From Shinella sp. PSBB067 (GTDB lineage: Bacteria > Pseudomonadota > Alphaproteobacteria > Rhizobiales > Rhizobiaceae), in assembly GCF_016839145.1 (NCBI RefSeq), contig NZ_CP069302.1, positions 248,001 to 312,000 of the forward strand: a DNA stretch of 64,000 nucleotides, in the 5' to 3' direction. Shown here in pieces: positions 1 to 7,865 of the stretch. Made by a program: the position numbers and the translations under genes. The notes under the pieces are model-generated. The model was given only the letters and a program-made list of their open reading frames with translations. It was not told the origin of the DNA and made no database searches. The stretch's first letter is position 1, and every line of letters starts with the position of its first letter.

Positions 1-2
1 CC

Positions 3-344
3 GCCATCGCCGGCATCATCGCGGCGGCCGATATCCGCGGGGCGGACGCCAACAATGCCGGTCTCTGGCTGGAGCTGGACGCGATCCTTGCGGTCGTCGT
101 CGGCGGCACGTCGCTGCTCGGCGGGCGCTTTTCCATCGCGGCCTCGCTGCTCGGCGCGCTGATCATCCAGTCGATCAACACGGGCATCCTGCTTTCCGGC
201 TTCCCGCCCGAATTCAACCTCATCATCAAGGCGGCGATCATCGTGCTGATCCTGGTCATCCAGTCGCCGCGCGCCCAGACGGCCTTCGCCTTCCTCTCCC
301 GCCCCCGGGCCGGCGAGAAGAAGGCGGAACAGGAGGCGAAATGA
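3..344 (+). CDS. Sugar ABC transporter permease, YtfT-like, 3' end only
   Basis: The reading frame is open from the left edge of the window to a TGA at 342-344, giving the last 113 residues of an inner-membrane permease. The visible part has the family motif VVVGGTSLLGG (a transmembrane helix of BPD_transp_2 permeases such as RbsC, XylH and YtfT), a further hydrophobic helix around IIKAAIIVLILVIQS, and a charged cytoplasmic tail ending KKAEQEAK. The stop codon overlaps the start of the next permease gene (ATGA), so the two are co-translated. The pair of adjacent permeases resembles the ytfT-yjfF pair of the galactofuranose importer. The substrate here cannot be read from the fragment. Confidence 0.85.
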   Translation, partial: AIAGIIAAADIRGADANNAGLWLELDAILAVVVGGTSLLGGRFSIAASLLGALIIQSINTGILLSGFPPEFNLIIKAAIIVLILVIQSPRAQTAFAFLSRPRAGEKKAEQEAK

Positions 345-1309
345 ACCCGCGCTATCTTCCGCTCACCGCCACGGTCGCGATCTTCCTCATCGCCTATGCC
401 GTCTGCATCGCGCAGTACCCGAACATGCTGTCGACGCGGGTGATCGGCAACCTCCTGACCGACAACGCCTTCCTCGGCATCGCCGCCGTCGGCATGACCT
501 TCGTGATCCTGTCGGGCGGCATCGACCTGTCCATCGGCGCGGTCATCGCCTTCACCGGCGTCTTCCTCGCCGTGCTGCTCCAGGCGACATCGATCCACCC
601 GCTCGTCGCCTTCGCACTGGCGCTTGCCATCACCACCGCCTTCGGCGCGCTGATGGGAGCGATCATCCATCACCTCGAAATGCCGCCCTTCATCGTCACG
701 CTGGCCGGCATGTTCCTGGCGCGCGGCATGGCCTTTGTGCTGTCCATCGATTCGATCCCGATCAAGCACCCGTTCTACGGGACCCTGAAGGGGCTCTATT
801 ACAAGCTGCCCGGCGGCGGGCGCATCACGCTGATCGGCGGGCTGATGCTGGTGGTCTTTGCAGTGGGTATCCTGATCGCGCACCGCACCCGCTTCGGCGC
901 CAATGTCTATGCGCTCGGCGGCGGCACGGCGACGGCGCGGCTGATGGGCGTGCCGATCGCCGGAACGACGATCGGCATCTACGCGCTCTCGGGCTTCCTC
1001 GCGGGCCTTTCGGGCATCGTCTTCTCGCTCTACACCTCGGCCGGCTATTCGCTGGCGACGGTGGGCGTCGAGCTCGACGCCATCGCGGCGGTCGTCATCG
1101 GTGGTACGCTGCTGACGGGCGGCTCCGGCTTCGTCGCGGGCACGCTGGTCGGCATCCTCATCCAGGGCCTGATCCAGACCTACATCACCTTCGACGGCTC
1201 GCTGTCGAGCTGGTGGACGAAGATCCTCATCGGCCTGCTGCTCTTCGCCTTCATCCTGCTGCAGAAGGGGCTGATCCACTTCACGGGCCGGCGCCGGCGC
1301 TACGCCTGA
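341..1309 (+). CDS. yjfF: Sugar ABC transporter permease, YjfF-like
   Basis: A 322-residue inner-membrane permease of the BPD_transp_2 (ribose/galactofuranose) family. The sequence shows about eight to ten hydrophobic helices and the family signatures FVILSGGIDLSIGAV (about residues 55-69) and AAVVIGGTLLTGGSG (about 250-264). It starts at an ATG that overlaps the stop of the upstream permease gene, so the two subunits are probably made together and form a heterodimer. With its YtfT-like neighbour it matches the arrangement of the galactofuranose uptake system. The ATPase and binding protein would lie to the left, outside the window. The sugar is an inference from family resemblance. The gene ends 10 bases before a convergent aminotransferase gene. 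Confidence 0.82.
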   Translation: MNPRYLPLTATVAIFLIAYAVCIAQYPNMLSTRVIGNLLTDNAFLGIAAVGMTFVILSGGIDLSIGAVIAFTGVFLAVLLQATSIHPLVAFALALAITTAFGALMGAIIHHLEMPPFIVTLAGMFLARGMAFVLSIDSIPIKHPFYGTLKGLYYKLPGGGRITLIGGLMLVVFAVGILIAHRTRFGANVYALGGGTATARLMGVPIAGTTIGIYALSGFLAGLSGIVFSLYTSAGYSLATVGVELDAIAAVVIGGTLLTGGSGFVAGTLVGILIQGLIQTYITFDGSLSSWWTKILIGLLLFAFILLQKGLIHFTGRRRRYA

Positions 1310-1319
1310 CGCCGCCTGA

Positions 1320-2636
1320 TCAGACGGTCTTCAACACGTCCTCCAGCGCTTCCAGCAGCATGTCGGCATTCTCGCGCGAGAAGACGAGCGGCGGGCGGAT
1401 CTTGAGCACATTGGCGCGCGGGCCGGAGGCACTGATCAGCACGCGGCGGCGGCGAAGGCCGTTGACGATGCGCGTCGTCAGCGCCGCGTCGGCCTGCTTC
1501 GCCGCCGGGTCGGAGACGATCTCGACGCCGACGAAGAGGCCGGCGCCGCGCACGTCGCCGATGGCGGGGTGGCTGCGGGCGAGGGTCCTGAGGCCCTCCA
1601 TCAGGTAGGTGCCGACCTCCAGTGCGTTCTGCTGCAGGCCCTCGATGCGGATCGTGTCGAGCACCGCCTTGCCGGCGGCCGCGGCGACGGGATTGCCGCC
1701 GAAGGTGTTGAAGTAGCGGGCGCGGGGGCCGAATTCGGCGATCACCTCCGGGCGCAGCACGATGCCGGCCATCGGATAGCCGTTGCCCATCGGCTTGCCG
1801 ATCGTCACCATGTCGGGCGCAACGCCGTGCCGCTCGAAGCCCCACATGGCCTCGCCCGTGCGGCCGAAGCCGGGCTGCACCTCGTCGGCGACGAAAAGGC
1901 CGCCTGCGGCATGGATCGCATCGACCGCCGGCTTCAGAAAACCCTTCGGCCCGGCGAAGATGCCGTCGCTGGAGAAGATCGTGTCGGTGATCAGCATGGC
2001 CGGCCTGATGCCGTGGCGCTTGAGATCGGCGATGGCGGCCTCGACGTCTCGGCCGAACTTCTCCATCATCTCTTCAGGGGAGTGGCGGTAGCTGTCCGGC
2101 GCGGGCACGGTGCGCACATGCGGGCCGAGCGTCACGGATTCGCCGAGCGAGGGGGAGAATTCCGCCACCGCGCCCGTCAGGCCGTGATAGGCAAGCTCCG
2201 TCGCGATGATGCCGGTGCCGCCCGTGACGAAGCGGGCGATGCGCACGGCAAGGTCGTTCGCCTCGCTGCCGGTGCAGGTGAACATCGCCTGGCTGAGCGC
2301 GTCCGGGAAGGTCGCCGTCAGCGTCTCGGCATAGTCGACGATGCCTTCGTGCAGGTAGCGGGTGTGGGTGTTGAGCACGGCGGTCTGCGCGGTGATCGCC
2401 TCCACCACGCGGGGATGGCAATGGCCGACCGAGGCGACGTTGTTGTAGGCGTCGAGATATTTCTCGCCCGATGCGTCATGGAGGAAGACGCCTTCGCCGC
2501 GCACCAGATGCAGCGGCTCCTCGTAGAACAGGCGATAGGCGGGGCCGAGCACCTTCTCGCGCCGTGCGATCAGCGCCTTGTCCGCCTCGCCCAGCCGTTC
2601 GAAATCCTCACGCGAGAACGCGTTCACCATCGACAT
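1320..2636 (-). CDS. Class III PLP enzyme, probable 5-phosphohydroxylysine phospho-lyase
   Basis: A 438-residue fold-type I PLP enzyme of aminotransferase class III. Visible motifs are the substrate entry FTCTGSEANDLAVR, the cofactor-binding DEVQPGFGRTG and the Schiff-base lysine region TIGKPMGNGYP. The start at 2636 is chosen because GGAGG lies 9 bases upstream and directly follows the stop of the upstream kinase gene; the longer frame has no such site. Class III members that sit beside an APH-type hydroxylysine kinase belong to the phospho-lyase branch (human PHYKPL/ETNPPL), which removes phosphate and ammonia rather than transaminating. By that context it would convert 5-phosphohydroxylysine to 2-aminoadipate semialdehyde. 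A plain omega-aminotransferase is the alternative. Confidence 0.8.
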   Translation of the reverse strand: MSMVNAFSREDFERLGEADKALIARREKVLGPAYRLFYEEPLHLVRGEGVFLHDASGEKYLDAYNNVASVGHCHPRVVEAITAQTAVLNTHTRYLHEGIVDYAETLTATFPDALSQAMFTCTGSEANDLAVRIARFVTGGTGIIATELAYHGLTGAVAEFSPSLGESVTLGPHVRTVPAPDSYRHSPEEMMEKFGRDVEAAIADLKRHGIRPAMLITDTIFSSDGIFAGPKGFLKPAVDAIHAAGGLFVADEVQPGFGRTGEAMWGFERHGVAPDMVTIGKPMGNGYPMAGIVLRPEVIAEFGPRARYFNTFGGNPVAAAAGKAVLDTIRIEGLQQNALEVGTYLMEGLRTLARSHPAIGDVRGAGLFVGVEIVSDPAAKQADAALTTRIVNGLRRRRVLISASGPRANVLKIRPPLVFSRENADMLLEALEDVLKTV

Positions 2637-2640
2637 GATT

Positions 2641-3735
2641 TCAAGCCTCCGCAAGATGGGGCGCCAGCCGCTTGAGCCCGGCCGGCGTCAGGTCCGATAT
2701 GTTGTGCAGCCCCGCCCAGGCGGCGGCGTGGTTGCGCATGATGTAGCTGCGGTTCTCGGGAAAGCGCGCCGAGCGCCATTCCGCGATGATGATCGACATG
2801 GCGAGCCGGGCGCGTATCAGCGTCGGAAGCATCGCGGCTTCCGACGGGAGAAGCGGCCGGGCGGAAAGGTAGCCTTCGAGGAAGGCGCCCGCGCGCTCGG
2901 CCCAGTCGGGCGTGAAGAGATGGTAGGAGATCGCCACCGCGAGATCGTTGACGAGCGGCGCCTCGACCATGTCGCCGAAATCGATGATGCCCGCGACGCG
3001 CTCGGGCGCGGCCGGATCGACCAGGATATTGTGCGGGTTGAAGTCGTTATGGATGATCTGCCGGCGCTCCAGCGCGGAGAAAGCCGGCAGCATGCGAAGG
3101 AATTCCTCCAGCACCGCCTCGACGTGCGCCTGCCGCTCGGGCGCGACGGAATCCACCACGGCGGCAAGGTCGAGCGTGTGCGAGATGTCCCACATCAGCT
3201 TGCCCGCCGGCGGGCGGCCGGCATAGCCGGAAAGGCCGAGGTCGAGTTCGCCGAGCGCGCGGCCGATATGGCGGCTCTGGGCCGTGGAGGACGGGGTGCG
3301 GTATTGCAACTCGCCGGGAAGGAAGGTCAGAAGGCGGACGATGCGCGGCCCTTCGCCGGTCGCGAGCCGGTGGCTCGTTGCGCCTGCTCGCGTCGGCACC
3401 AGCCGGGGAACGGGCACAGACGGCGCGTGGCCCGCGAGATGCAGGAGCGCTCCGTCCTGGAAGGCGAGCGCGGCCGGATCCTCCGCGGGATTGGCGATCT
3501 TCAGCGTGTAGCGCGTGCCGTCGGCTGCCGTGAACAGGAAGGTCTCGTCCCGCTCGCTGGAAAGCCGCGCTGCCTCGCCGGCGATGCCGTAGACCTCGCG
3601 CACGAGCGTAGCGGCGGCAGGCAGCGCCGTCTTGCTGAAGGCGGCAGACATAGCATCGCCGCCGGAGCCGGAGGATGCGCCGGGGAGCGCCTCGTTGGCG
3701 GTCGCGCCGGGCGGGAAGGGCCTGTTTTCGCTCAT
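2641..3735 (-). CDS. APH-family kinase, probable hydroxylysine kinase
   Basis: A 364-residue phosphotransferase of the APH/choline kinase fold. The catalytic loop is IIHNDFNPHNILV and the metal-binding loop is IIDFGDMVEAP; the segments IVRLLTFLPG and RYTLKIANPAED closely resemble the matching parts of the human hydroxylysine kinase HYKK. The ATG at 3735 is preferred over the longer frame because it has a GGAG a few bases upstream and the extra N-terminus looks non-coding. It is followed within 5 bases by the class III PLP gene, so kinase and phospho-lyase form a two-gene operon. The known pathway phosphorylates 5-hydroxylysine with GTP, then eliminates phosphate. The exact amino-alcohol substrate is inferred. 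Confidence 0.8.
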   Translation of the reverse strand: MSENRPFPPGATANEALPGASSGSGGDAMSAAFSKTALPAAATLVREVYGIAGEAARLSSERDETFLFTAADGTRYTLKIANPAEDPAALAFQDGALLHLAGHAPSVPVPRLVPTRAGATSHRLATGEGPRIVRLLTFLPGELQYRTPSSTAQSRHIGRALGELDLGLSGYAGRPPAGKLMWDISHTLDLAAVVDSVAPERQAHVEAVLEEFLRMLPAFSALERRQIIHNDFNPHNILVDPAAPERVAGIIDFGDMVEAPLVNDLAVAISYHLFTPDWAERAGAFLEGYLSARPLLPSEAAMLPTLIRARLAMSIIIAEWRSARFPENRSYIMRNHAAAWAGLHNISDLTPAGLKRLAPHLAEA

Positions 3736-3803
3736 CGTGGCTCCGTTGCCGGCCTTTCCGGCCGGCCTCTGGGGTGTTTCTCGTTTTTTCTCGACCGCGA
3801 AAA

Positions 3804-3825
3804 CGCCCCGTCTTTTGGCGGGGCG
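3804..3825 (-). promoter_or_regulatory. Hairpin with T-rich tail in the kinase leader
   Basis: The 7-base arms CGCCCCG and CGGGGCG are separated by 8 bases. Read on the minus strand the hairpin is followed by TTTTC and lies about 70 bases upstream of the kinase start, so it would sit in the 5' leader of that transcript. It has the form of a weak intrinsic terminator or attenuator. No leader peptide or aptamer was recognised, so a regulatory role is only suggested. Confidence 0.35.
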
Positions 3826-3911
3826 CATGTCGCGGGCGCAAAACTGCCTGGCACTTTTGCGGGAAATGCCCCAAGTTTGGCCCGGCGCGCGGGTTGAAAC
3901 AAGTGAAAAAA

Positions 3912-3926
3912 GATGCATCAAGTATC
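3912..3926. promoter_or_regulatory. Putative FCD-regulator operator, copy 1
   Basis: The sequence GATGCATCAAGTATC lies in the divergent intergenic region between the kinase gene and the GntR-type regulator. A near-identical copy (13 of 15 bases) lies before the SDR gene at 4681. GATG and an ATC end give partial symmetry. Two copies flanking the regulator gene are what is expected for its own binding site; this is inference from position and repetition. Confidence 0.5.
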
Positions 3927-3954
3927 TTGTTATTGATTTTCGTCAGAGCCGGCG

Positions 3955-4635
3955 ATGCCCGAATTCGAAACCCTCGACCATTCCAACCTCAACAGCGTCG
4001 TCTATGGCGCGCTGTGCGATGCGTTGATCCAGGGCCGTTTCAAGCCCGGCGACCGGCTGAAGATCCGCGATCTGGCCGAGCAGTTCGGCACCAGCGTCAC
4101 GCCCATCCGCGATGCGATCCTGAAGCTCGTCAACGACGAGGCGATCATCTTCCGCTCGCCGCGCGACATCCGCATCCCGGCGATGAGCGAGGCGCGTTAC
4201 AGGGAAATCCGGGCGATCCGCGTGCGGCTGGAGGGGTTGGCGGCCGAGACCGCCGCGCAGGTGGCCACCTCCGCCGATATTGCCGCGCTCGAGGCGATTA
4301 TCCGCGAAAATGAGGCCGCCATTGCCGACGGCGACCGGCTGAAGGGCGCCGAACTCAACCAGATGTTCCATTTCATGCTGCCGAAGATCGCCGGCCTTCC
4401 CGTGCTCAACGGCATCCTGCGCCGGCTCTGGCTGCAGATGGGCCCGCTGATCTCGGATGCCTATCTGCCGGGCGGGCGGGCGATGATCGACCATCACTAT
4501 CCCGTCGTGGAGGCGCTGAAGCGCCACGATCCGGCCGCCGCCTCGATGGCCATCGTCGATGACATCCTGCTCGGCGGCAAGCCGCTCCTGGAGCGCATCT
4601 GGCATGCCGGACCGCGCGAGGCGCCGCGCCTCTGA
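3955..4635 (+). CDS. GntR-family transcriptional regulator with FCD domain
   Basis: A 226-residue repressor-type regulator. Residues about 10-75 form the winged helix (LKIRDLAEQFGTSVTPIRDAI is the recognition part) and about 80-215 form an all-helical FCD ligand domain, with histidines in HFMLPKI and DHHYP suited to bind a metal. FCD regulators usually sense carboxylates or amino-acid derivatives. It lies divergently from the kinase/phospho-lyase pair and upstream of an SDR gene and an ABC importer, so it is the likely local regulator of all of them. A 15-base motif repeated before both transcription units (3912 and 4681) is its best candidate operator. Which compound it senses is not visible. 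Confidence 0.88.
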   Translation: MPEFETLDHSNLNSVVYGALCDALIQGRFKPGDRLKIRDLAEQFGTSVTPIRDAILKLVNDEAIIFRSPRDIRIPAMSEARYREIRAIRVRLEGLAAETAAQVATSADIAALEAIIRENEAAIADGDRLKGAELNQMFHFMLPKIAGLPVLNGILRRLWLQMGPLISDAYLPGGRAMIDHHYPVVEALKRHDPAAASMAIVDDILLGGKPLLERIWHAGPREAPRL

Positions 4636-4680
4636 TTTGCGCCTCTTATCGAGGCTTGCATTTCGCTCGCGGCTGATTAC

Positions 4681-4695
4681 GATGTATCAAGCATC
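4681..4695. promoter_or_regulatory. Putative FCD-regulator operator, copy 2
   Basis: GATGTATCAAGCATC, 13 of 15 bases identical to the copy at 3912, ends 18 bases before the SDR start codon and just before its ribosome-binding site AAGGAGA. A regulator bound here would block transcription or early elongation of the SDR gene and perhaps of the ABC genes behind it. Confidence 0.5.
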
Positions 4696-4713
4696 ACAAG
4701 GAGACGCCCTCGC

Positions 4714-5454
4714 ATGACCCAAGAACGCCCCACCATGCTGCTGACGGGGGCAAGCCGCGGGATCGGACATGCGACGGTCAAGCTCTTCCAGTCGAAGGGC
4801 TGGCGCATCCTCACCGTCTCGCGCCAGCCGTTCTCCGAGGAATGCGCCTGGCCCTCCGCCCGCGAGAGCCACATCCAGGCCGACCTTGCCGACCTTTCCC
4901 AGATCGAACGCCTCGCCGCGACGGTGCGCGAGCGGCTGCCGTCCGGCAAGCTGCAGGCACTGGTCAACAATGCCGGCATCTCGCCGAAGGGACCGGGCAG
5001 GAGCCGGCTCGGCGTTGCCGACACGACGGCCGACGTCTGGACCCATGTGCTCAACGTCAACCTCGTCTCGACCGCGCTGATCGCCCGCGCGCTGCTGCCG
5101 GAGCTGGAGGCCGCGAAAGGCTCGATCGTCAACGTCACCTCCATCGCCGGCTCGCGCGTCCACCCGTTCGCAGGCGTCGCCTATGCCGCCTCCAAGGCGG
5201 GGCTTGCATCGCTGACGCGGGAGATGGCGCATGAATTCGGCAAGCGCGGCGTGCGCGCCAACGCCATCGCCCCCGGCGAGATCGAGACCTCGATCCTGTC
5301 GCCCGGCACGGACGCGCTGGTCGCGGCGGAAGTGCCGATGGGCCGGCTCGGCGAGCCGCGCGAGGTGGCCGAGACGATCTATTTCCTGTGCACCGAGCAA
5401 TCATCCTACATCAACGGTGCCGAGATCCACATCAACGGAGGCCAGCACGTCTGA
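4714..5454 (+). CDS. Short-chain dehydrogenase/reductase
   Basis: A 246-residue classical SDR. It has the NAD(P)-binding TGASRGIG motif at residues about 10-17, NNAG at about 87-90, the catalytic serine in NVTSIAG, and the catalytic YAASK near residue 160. The C-terminal INGAEIHINGG is typical of 3-oxoacyl-ACP reductase-like SDRs. A good ribosome-binding site AAGGAGA precedes the ATG. It follows the FCD regulator and a copy of the shared operator-like motif, so it probably acts on the same compound as the kinase/phospho-lyase pair or the ABC importer. SDR substrates cannot be read from sequence, so the reaction is left open. Confidence 0.85.
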   Translation: MTQERPTMLLTGASRGIGHATVKLFQSKGWRILTVSRQPFSEECAWPSARESHIQADLADLSQIERLAATVRERLPSGKLQALVNNAGISPKGPGRSRLGVADTTADVWTHVLNVNLVSTALIARALLPELEAAKGSIVNVTSIAGSRVHPFAGVAYAASKAGLASLTREMAHEFGKRGVRANAIAPGEIETSILSPGTDALVAAEVPMGRLGEPREVAETIYFLCTEQSSYINGAEIHINGGQHV

Positions 5455-5659
5455 CGCCCGCAGGGGCGCAAGAAAGCCATTGACCGGCAGCGGCGGGAAT
5501 GCCTGAATCGGCCGGACAAGAGGAACGGGAACGAGGTGCCCGCCGCGATGCCAACATCGCGCGAAAGCCTCCGGCCCAGGGAGGGGCCGCCGTCGTCGAC
5601 GGAAAATTCAGGGCCGGCGATCGGGCCGGTCCGGTGCAAACCAAAAAAAGGGGAATACA

Positions 5660-6712
5660 ATGCAGATCATCAGGACCAAGGGAATTCTGGCAGCCGCCGT
5701 GCTCGTGCTTTCGGCGGGGCTTGCCGCGCCGGCGCTTTCGCGTGACCTCACCATCGTCTCCTGGGGCGGCAACTACCAGGACGGCCAGCGCGAGATCTAC
5801 TTCAAGCCCTTCGCTGAAAAGACCGGCAAGCCGGTGCTGGACGAGGCCTGGGACGGCGGCATCGGCGTGCTGCAGTCCAAGGTGAAGGCCGGCGCGCCGA
5901 ACTGGGACGCCGTGCAGGTCGAGGCGGAAGAGCTGGCGCTCGGCTGTGCCGACGGCCTCTACGAGAAGATCGACTGGGACAAGCTGGGCGGCAAGGACAA
6001 GTTCCTCGATTCGGCCGTCAACGATTGCGGCGTCGGCGCCATCGTCTGGTCGACGGCCATCGCCTATGACGGCGACAAGCTGAAGGAAGGCCCGGCCTCC
6101 TGGGCGGACTTCTGGAACGTCGAGAAGTTCCCCGGCAAGCGTTCGCTGCGCAAGGGGCCGAAATACACGCTCGAATTCGCCCTCCTGGCCGACGGCGTGC
6201 CGAAGGACGAGGTCTACGAGGTCCTGGCCACCGACGAGGGCGTCGACCGCGCCTTCAAGAAGCTCGACGAATTGAAGCCGAACATCGTCTGGTGGGAATC
6301 CGGCGCGCAGCCGCTGCAGTTCCTCGCCTCCGGCGAAGTCGCCATGACCTCGGCCTATAACGGCCGCATCACCGGCATCAACCGCACCGAGGGCAAGAAC
6401 TTCAAGGTCGTCTGGCCGGGCAGCATCTATGCCGTCGACAGCTGGGTCGTGCTGAAGGACGCCGAGAACAAGGACGCCGCACAGGACTTCATCGCCTTCG
6501 CCAGCGAGCCGGACAACCAGGCCAAGCTGCCGCAATATGTCGCCTACGGCCTTCCCGTTAAGGAAGCCGCCGCCAAGGTGCCGCCGGAGCTTGCCAAGGA
6601 CCTCCCGACCGAGCCGGCCAACATGACCGATGCCCTCTCGCTCGACATCGACTTCTGGATCGACAATTCCGAGGCGCTGACCCAGCGGTTCAACGCCTGG
6701 CTCGCCCAGTAA
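5660..6712 (+). CDS. Periplasmic binding protein, polyamine/opine-type ABC importer
   Basis: A 350-residue extracellular solute-binding protein. The N-terminus is a signal peptide (hydrophobic core LAAAVLVLSAGLAAPALS, likely cut near Ala/Ser 27), followed by the strand TIVSWGGNYQDGQREIYF that is typical of PotD/PotF-like family 1 and 8 binding proteins. The 205-base gap in front holds a perfect 7-base inverted repeat at 5544-5561 but no gene. It is followed by an ATPase and two permease genes, making a complete importer. Its ligand is unknown; from the neighbouring regulator and lysine-derivative enzymes a cationic amino acid or amine is plausible. Confidence 0.85.
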   Translation: MQIIRTKGILAAAVLVLSAGLAAPALSRDLTIVSWGGNYQDGQREIYFKPFAEKTGKPVLDEAWDGGIGVLQSKVKAGAPNWDAVQVEAEELALGCADGLYEKIDWDKLGGKDKFLDSAVNDCGVGAIVWSTAIAYDGDKLKEGPASWADFWNVEKFPGKRSLRKGPKYTLEFALLADGVPKDEVYEVLATDEGVDRAFKKLDELKPNIVWWESGAQPLQFLASGEVAMTSAYNGRITGINRTEGKNFKVVWPGSIYAVDSWVVLKDAENKDAAQDFIAFASEPDNQAKLPQYVAYGLPVKEAAAKVPPELAKDLPTEPANMTDALSLDIDFWIDNSEALTQRFNAWLAQ

Positions 6713-6730
6713 GTCCGATGCCGCCGCTTC

Positions 6731-6754
6731 GGGGGCGCGATCATCCGCGCCCCC
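6731..6754 (+). other. GC-rich hairpin after the binding-protein gene
   Basis: GGGGGCGCG and CGCGCCCCC form a perfect 9-base stem with a 6-base loop, 18 bases after the binding-protein stop codon and before the ATPase gene. There is no T-tract. Such hairpins between a binding-protein gene and downstream transporter genes commonly protect the upstream mRNA end, giving more binding protein than ATPase. That role is inferred. Confidence 0.5.
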
Positions 6755-6782
6755 GCACGCCGCACGCGAGAGGGAGCACCCG

Positions 6783-7865
6783 TTGGCCGAATTCATCCGC
6801 TTCGACCGCATAACCAAATTCTATGGCGCGCTCTGCGTCGTCGAGAATCTCGATCTTTCCATCGCCAAGGGCGAGTTCGTCAGCCTGCTCGGCCCCTCCG
6901 GCTCGGGCAAGACGACGCTGCTGATGATGCTCGCCGGCTTCGAGCAGCCGACATCGGGCGCGATCCTCGTCGACGGCCAGGCGATCAACAACGTGCCGAC
7001 CCACCGGCGCGACATGGGCGTCGTTTTCCAGAGCTATGCGCTCTTCCCGCACATGACGGTCGGCGAGAACATCGCCTTCCCCTTGCAGATGCGCGGGCTC
7101 GGCAAGGCCGAGATCGCCGAGCGCGTGACGCGCGCCCTCGACATGGTGCAGCTTTCCACCATGCGCGAGCGCCGTCCGAGCCAGCTTTCCGGCGGCCAGC
7201 AGCAGCGCGTGGCGCTTGCCCGCGCCCTCGTCTTCGAGCCGCGCGTGGTGCTGATGGACGAACCGCTCGGCGCGCTCGACAAGCAGTTGCGCGAGCAGAT
7301 GCAGCTCGACATCCGCGACCTGCACCGCCGCCTCGGGCTCACCATCGTCTTCGTCACCCACGACCAGTCCGAGGCGCTGACCATGTCGGACCGGGTCGCC
7401 GTGTTCAACAAGGGCAGGATCGAGCAGATCGGCACGCCGCGCCAAGTCTATGACGAGCCGGCCACCCGCTTCGTCGCCGAGTTCATCGGCGAGACCAACC
7501 TCTTGGAAGGTGTCGTCGCCCGTGTCGGCGGGGGAGAGGCCGCCGTGCGGCTCGGCTCCGGCGCCGAGATCCTCGCCGCCGCGCCCGCGGAAGTCTCCGC
7601 CGGCCAGCCCGTTTTCCTGTCCGTGCGCCCCGAGCGCATCGAGCTTGCCGAAACGGCGAGCGGGGCGAACAACTGCCTGGAGACCGAGGTCGCCGATTCC
7701 GTCTATCAGGGCGATCACCTGCGCGTGCAGCTCGACGCCGGCAGCCATCCGCTGATCGCCAAGCTCGGCCGCCGCTCGCGTGAATTCGTGCCCGGCACGA
7801 AGGTCTTCGCCGCCTTCTCGGCCGGCGATTGCCGCGTCATCCTGCCGCCGGGACAGGCATCATGA
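6783..7865 (+). CDS. ABC transporter ATP-binding protein, PotA-like
   Basis: A 360-residue cytoplasmic ATPase energising the polyamine/opine-type importer. It has Walker A GPSGSGKTT (about residues 37-45), the Q-loop FQSYALFPHM, signature [15 protein letters not shown], Walker B VVLMDEPLGALD and the switch histidine in VFVTHDQSEAL. Residues after about 240 form a TOBE domain as in PotA, UgpC and FbpC. The start is a TTG preceded by GAGGGAG at good spacing; no ATG fits. The last codon overlaps the ATG of the first permease gene (ATGA). Length matches the PotA group. Confidence 0.88.
   Translation: MAEFIRFDRITKFYGALCVVENLDLSIAKGEFVSLLGPSGSGKTTLLMMLAGFEQPTSGAILVDGQAINNVPTHRRDMGVVFQSYALFPHMTVGENIAFPLQMRGLGKAEIAERVTRALDMVQLSTMRERRPSQLSGGQQQRVALARALVFEPRVVLMDEPLGALDKQLREQMQLDIRDLHRRLGLTIVFVTHDQSEALTMSDRVAVFNKGRIEQIGTPRQVYDEPATRFVAEFIGETNLLEGVVARVGGGEAAVRLGSGAEILAAAPAEVSAGQPVFLSVRPERIELAETASGANNCLETEVADSVYQGDHLRVQLDAGSHPLIAKLGRRSREFVPGTKVFAAFSAGDCRVILPPGQAS

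Noticed and set aside
5544..5561. Inverted repeat CGCGATG-CCAA-CATCGCG before the first binding-protein gene as an operator
   Set aside because: It is perfect over 7 bases but GC-rich, about 100 bases upstream, has no second copy and no promoter context, so it was only mentioned under the gene.
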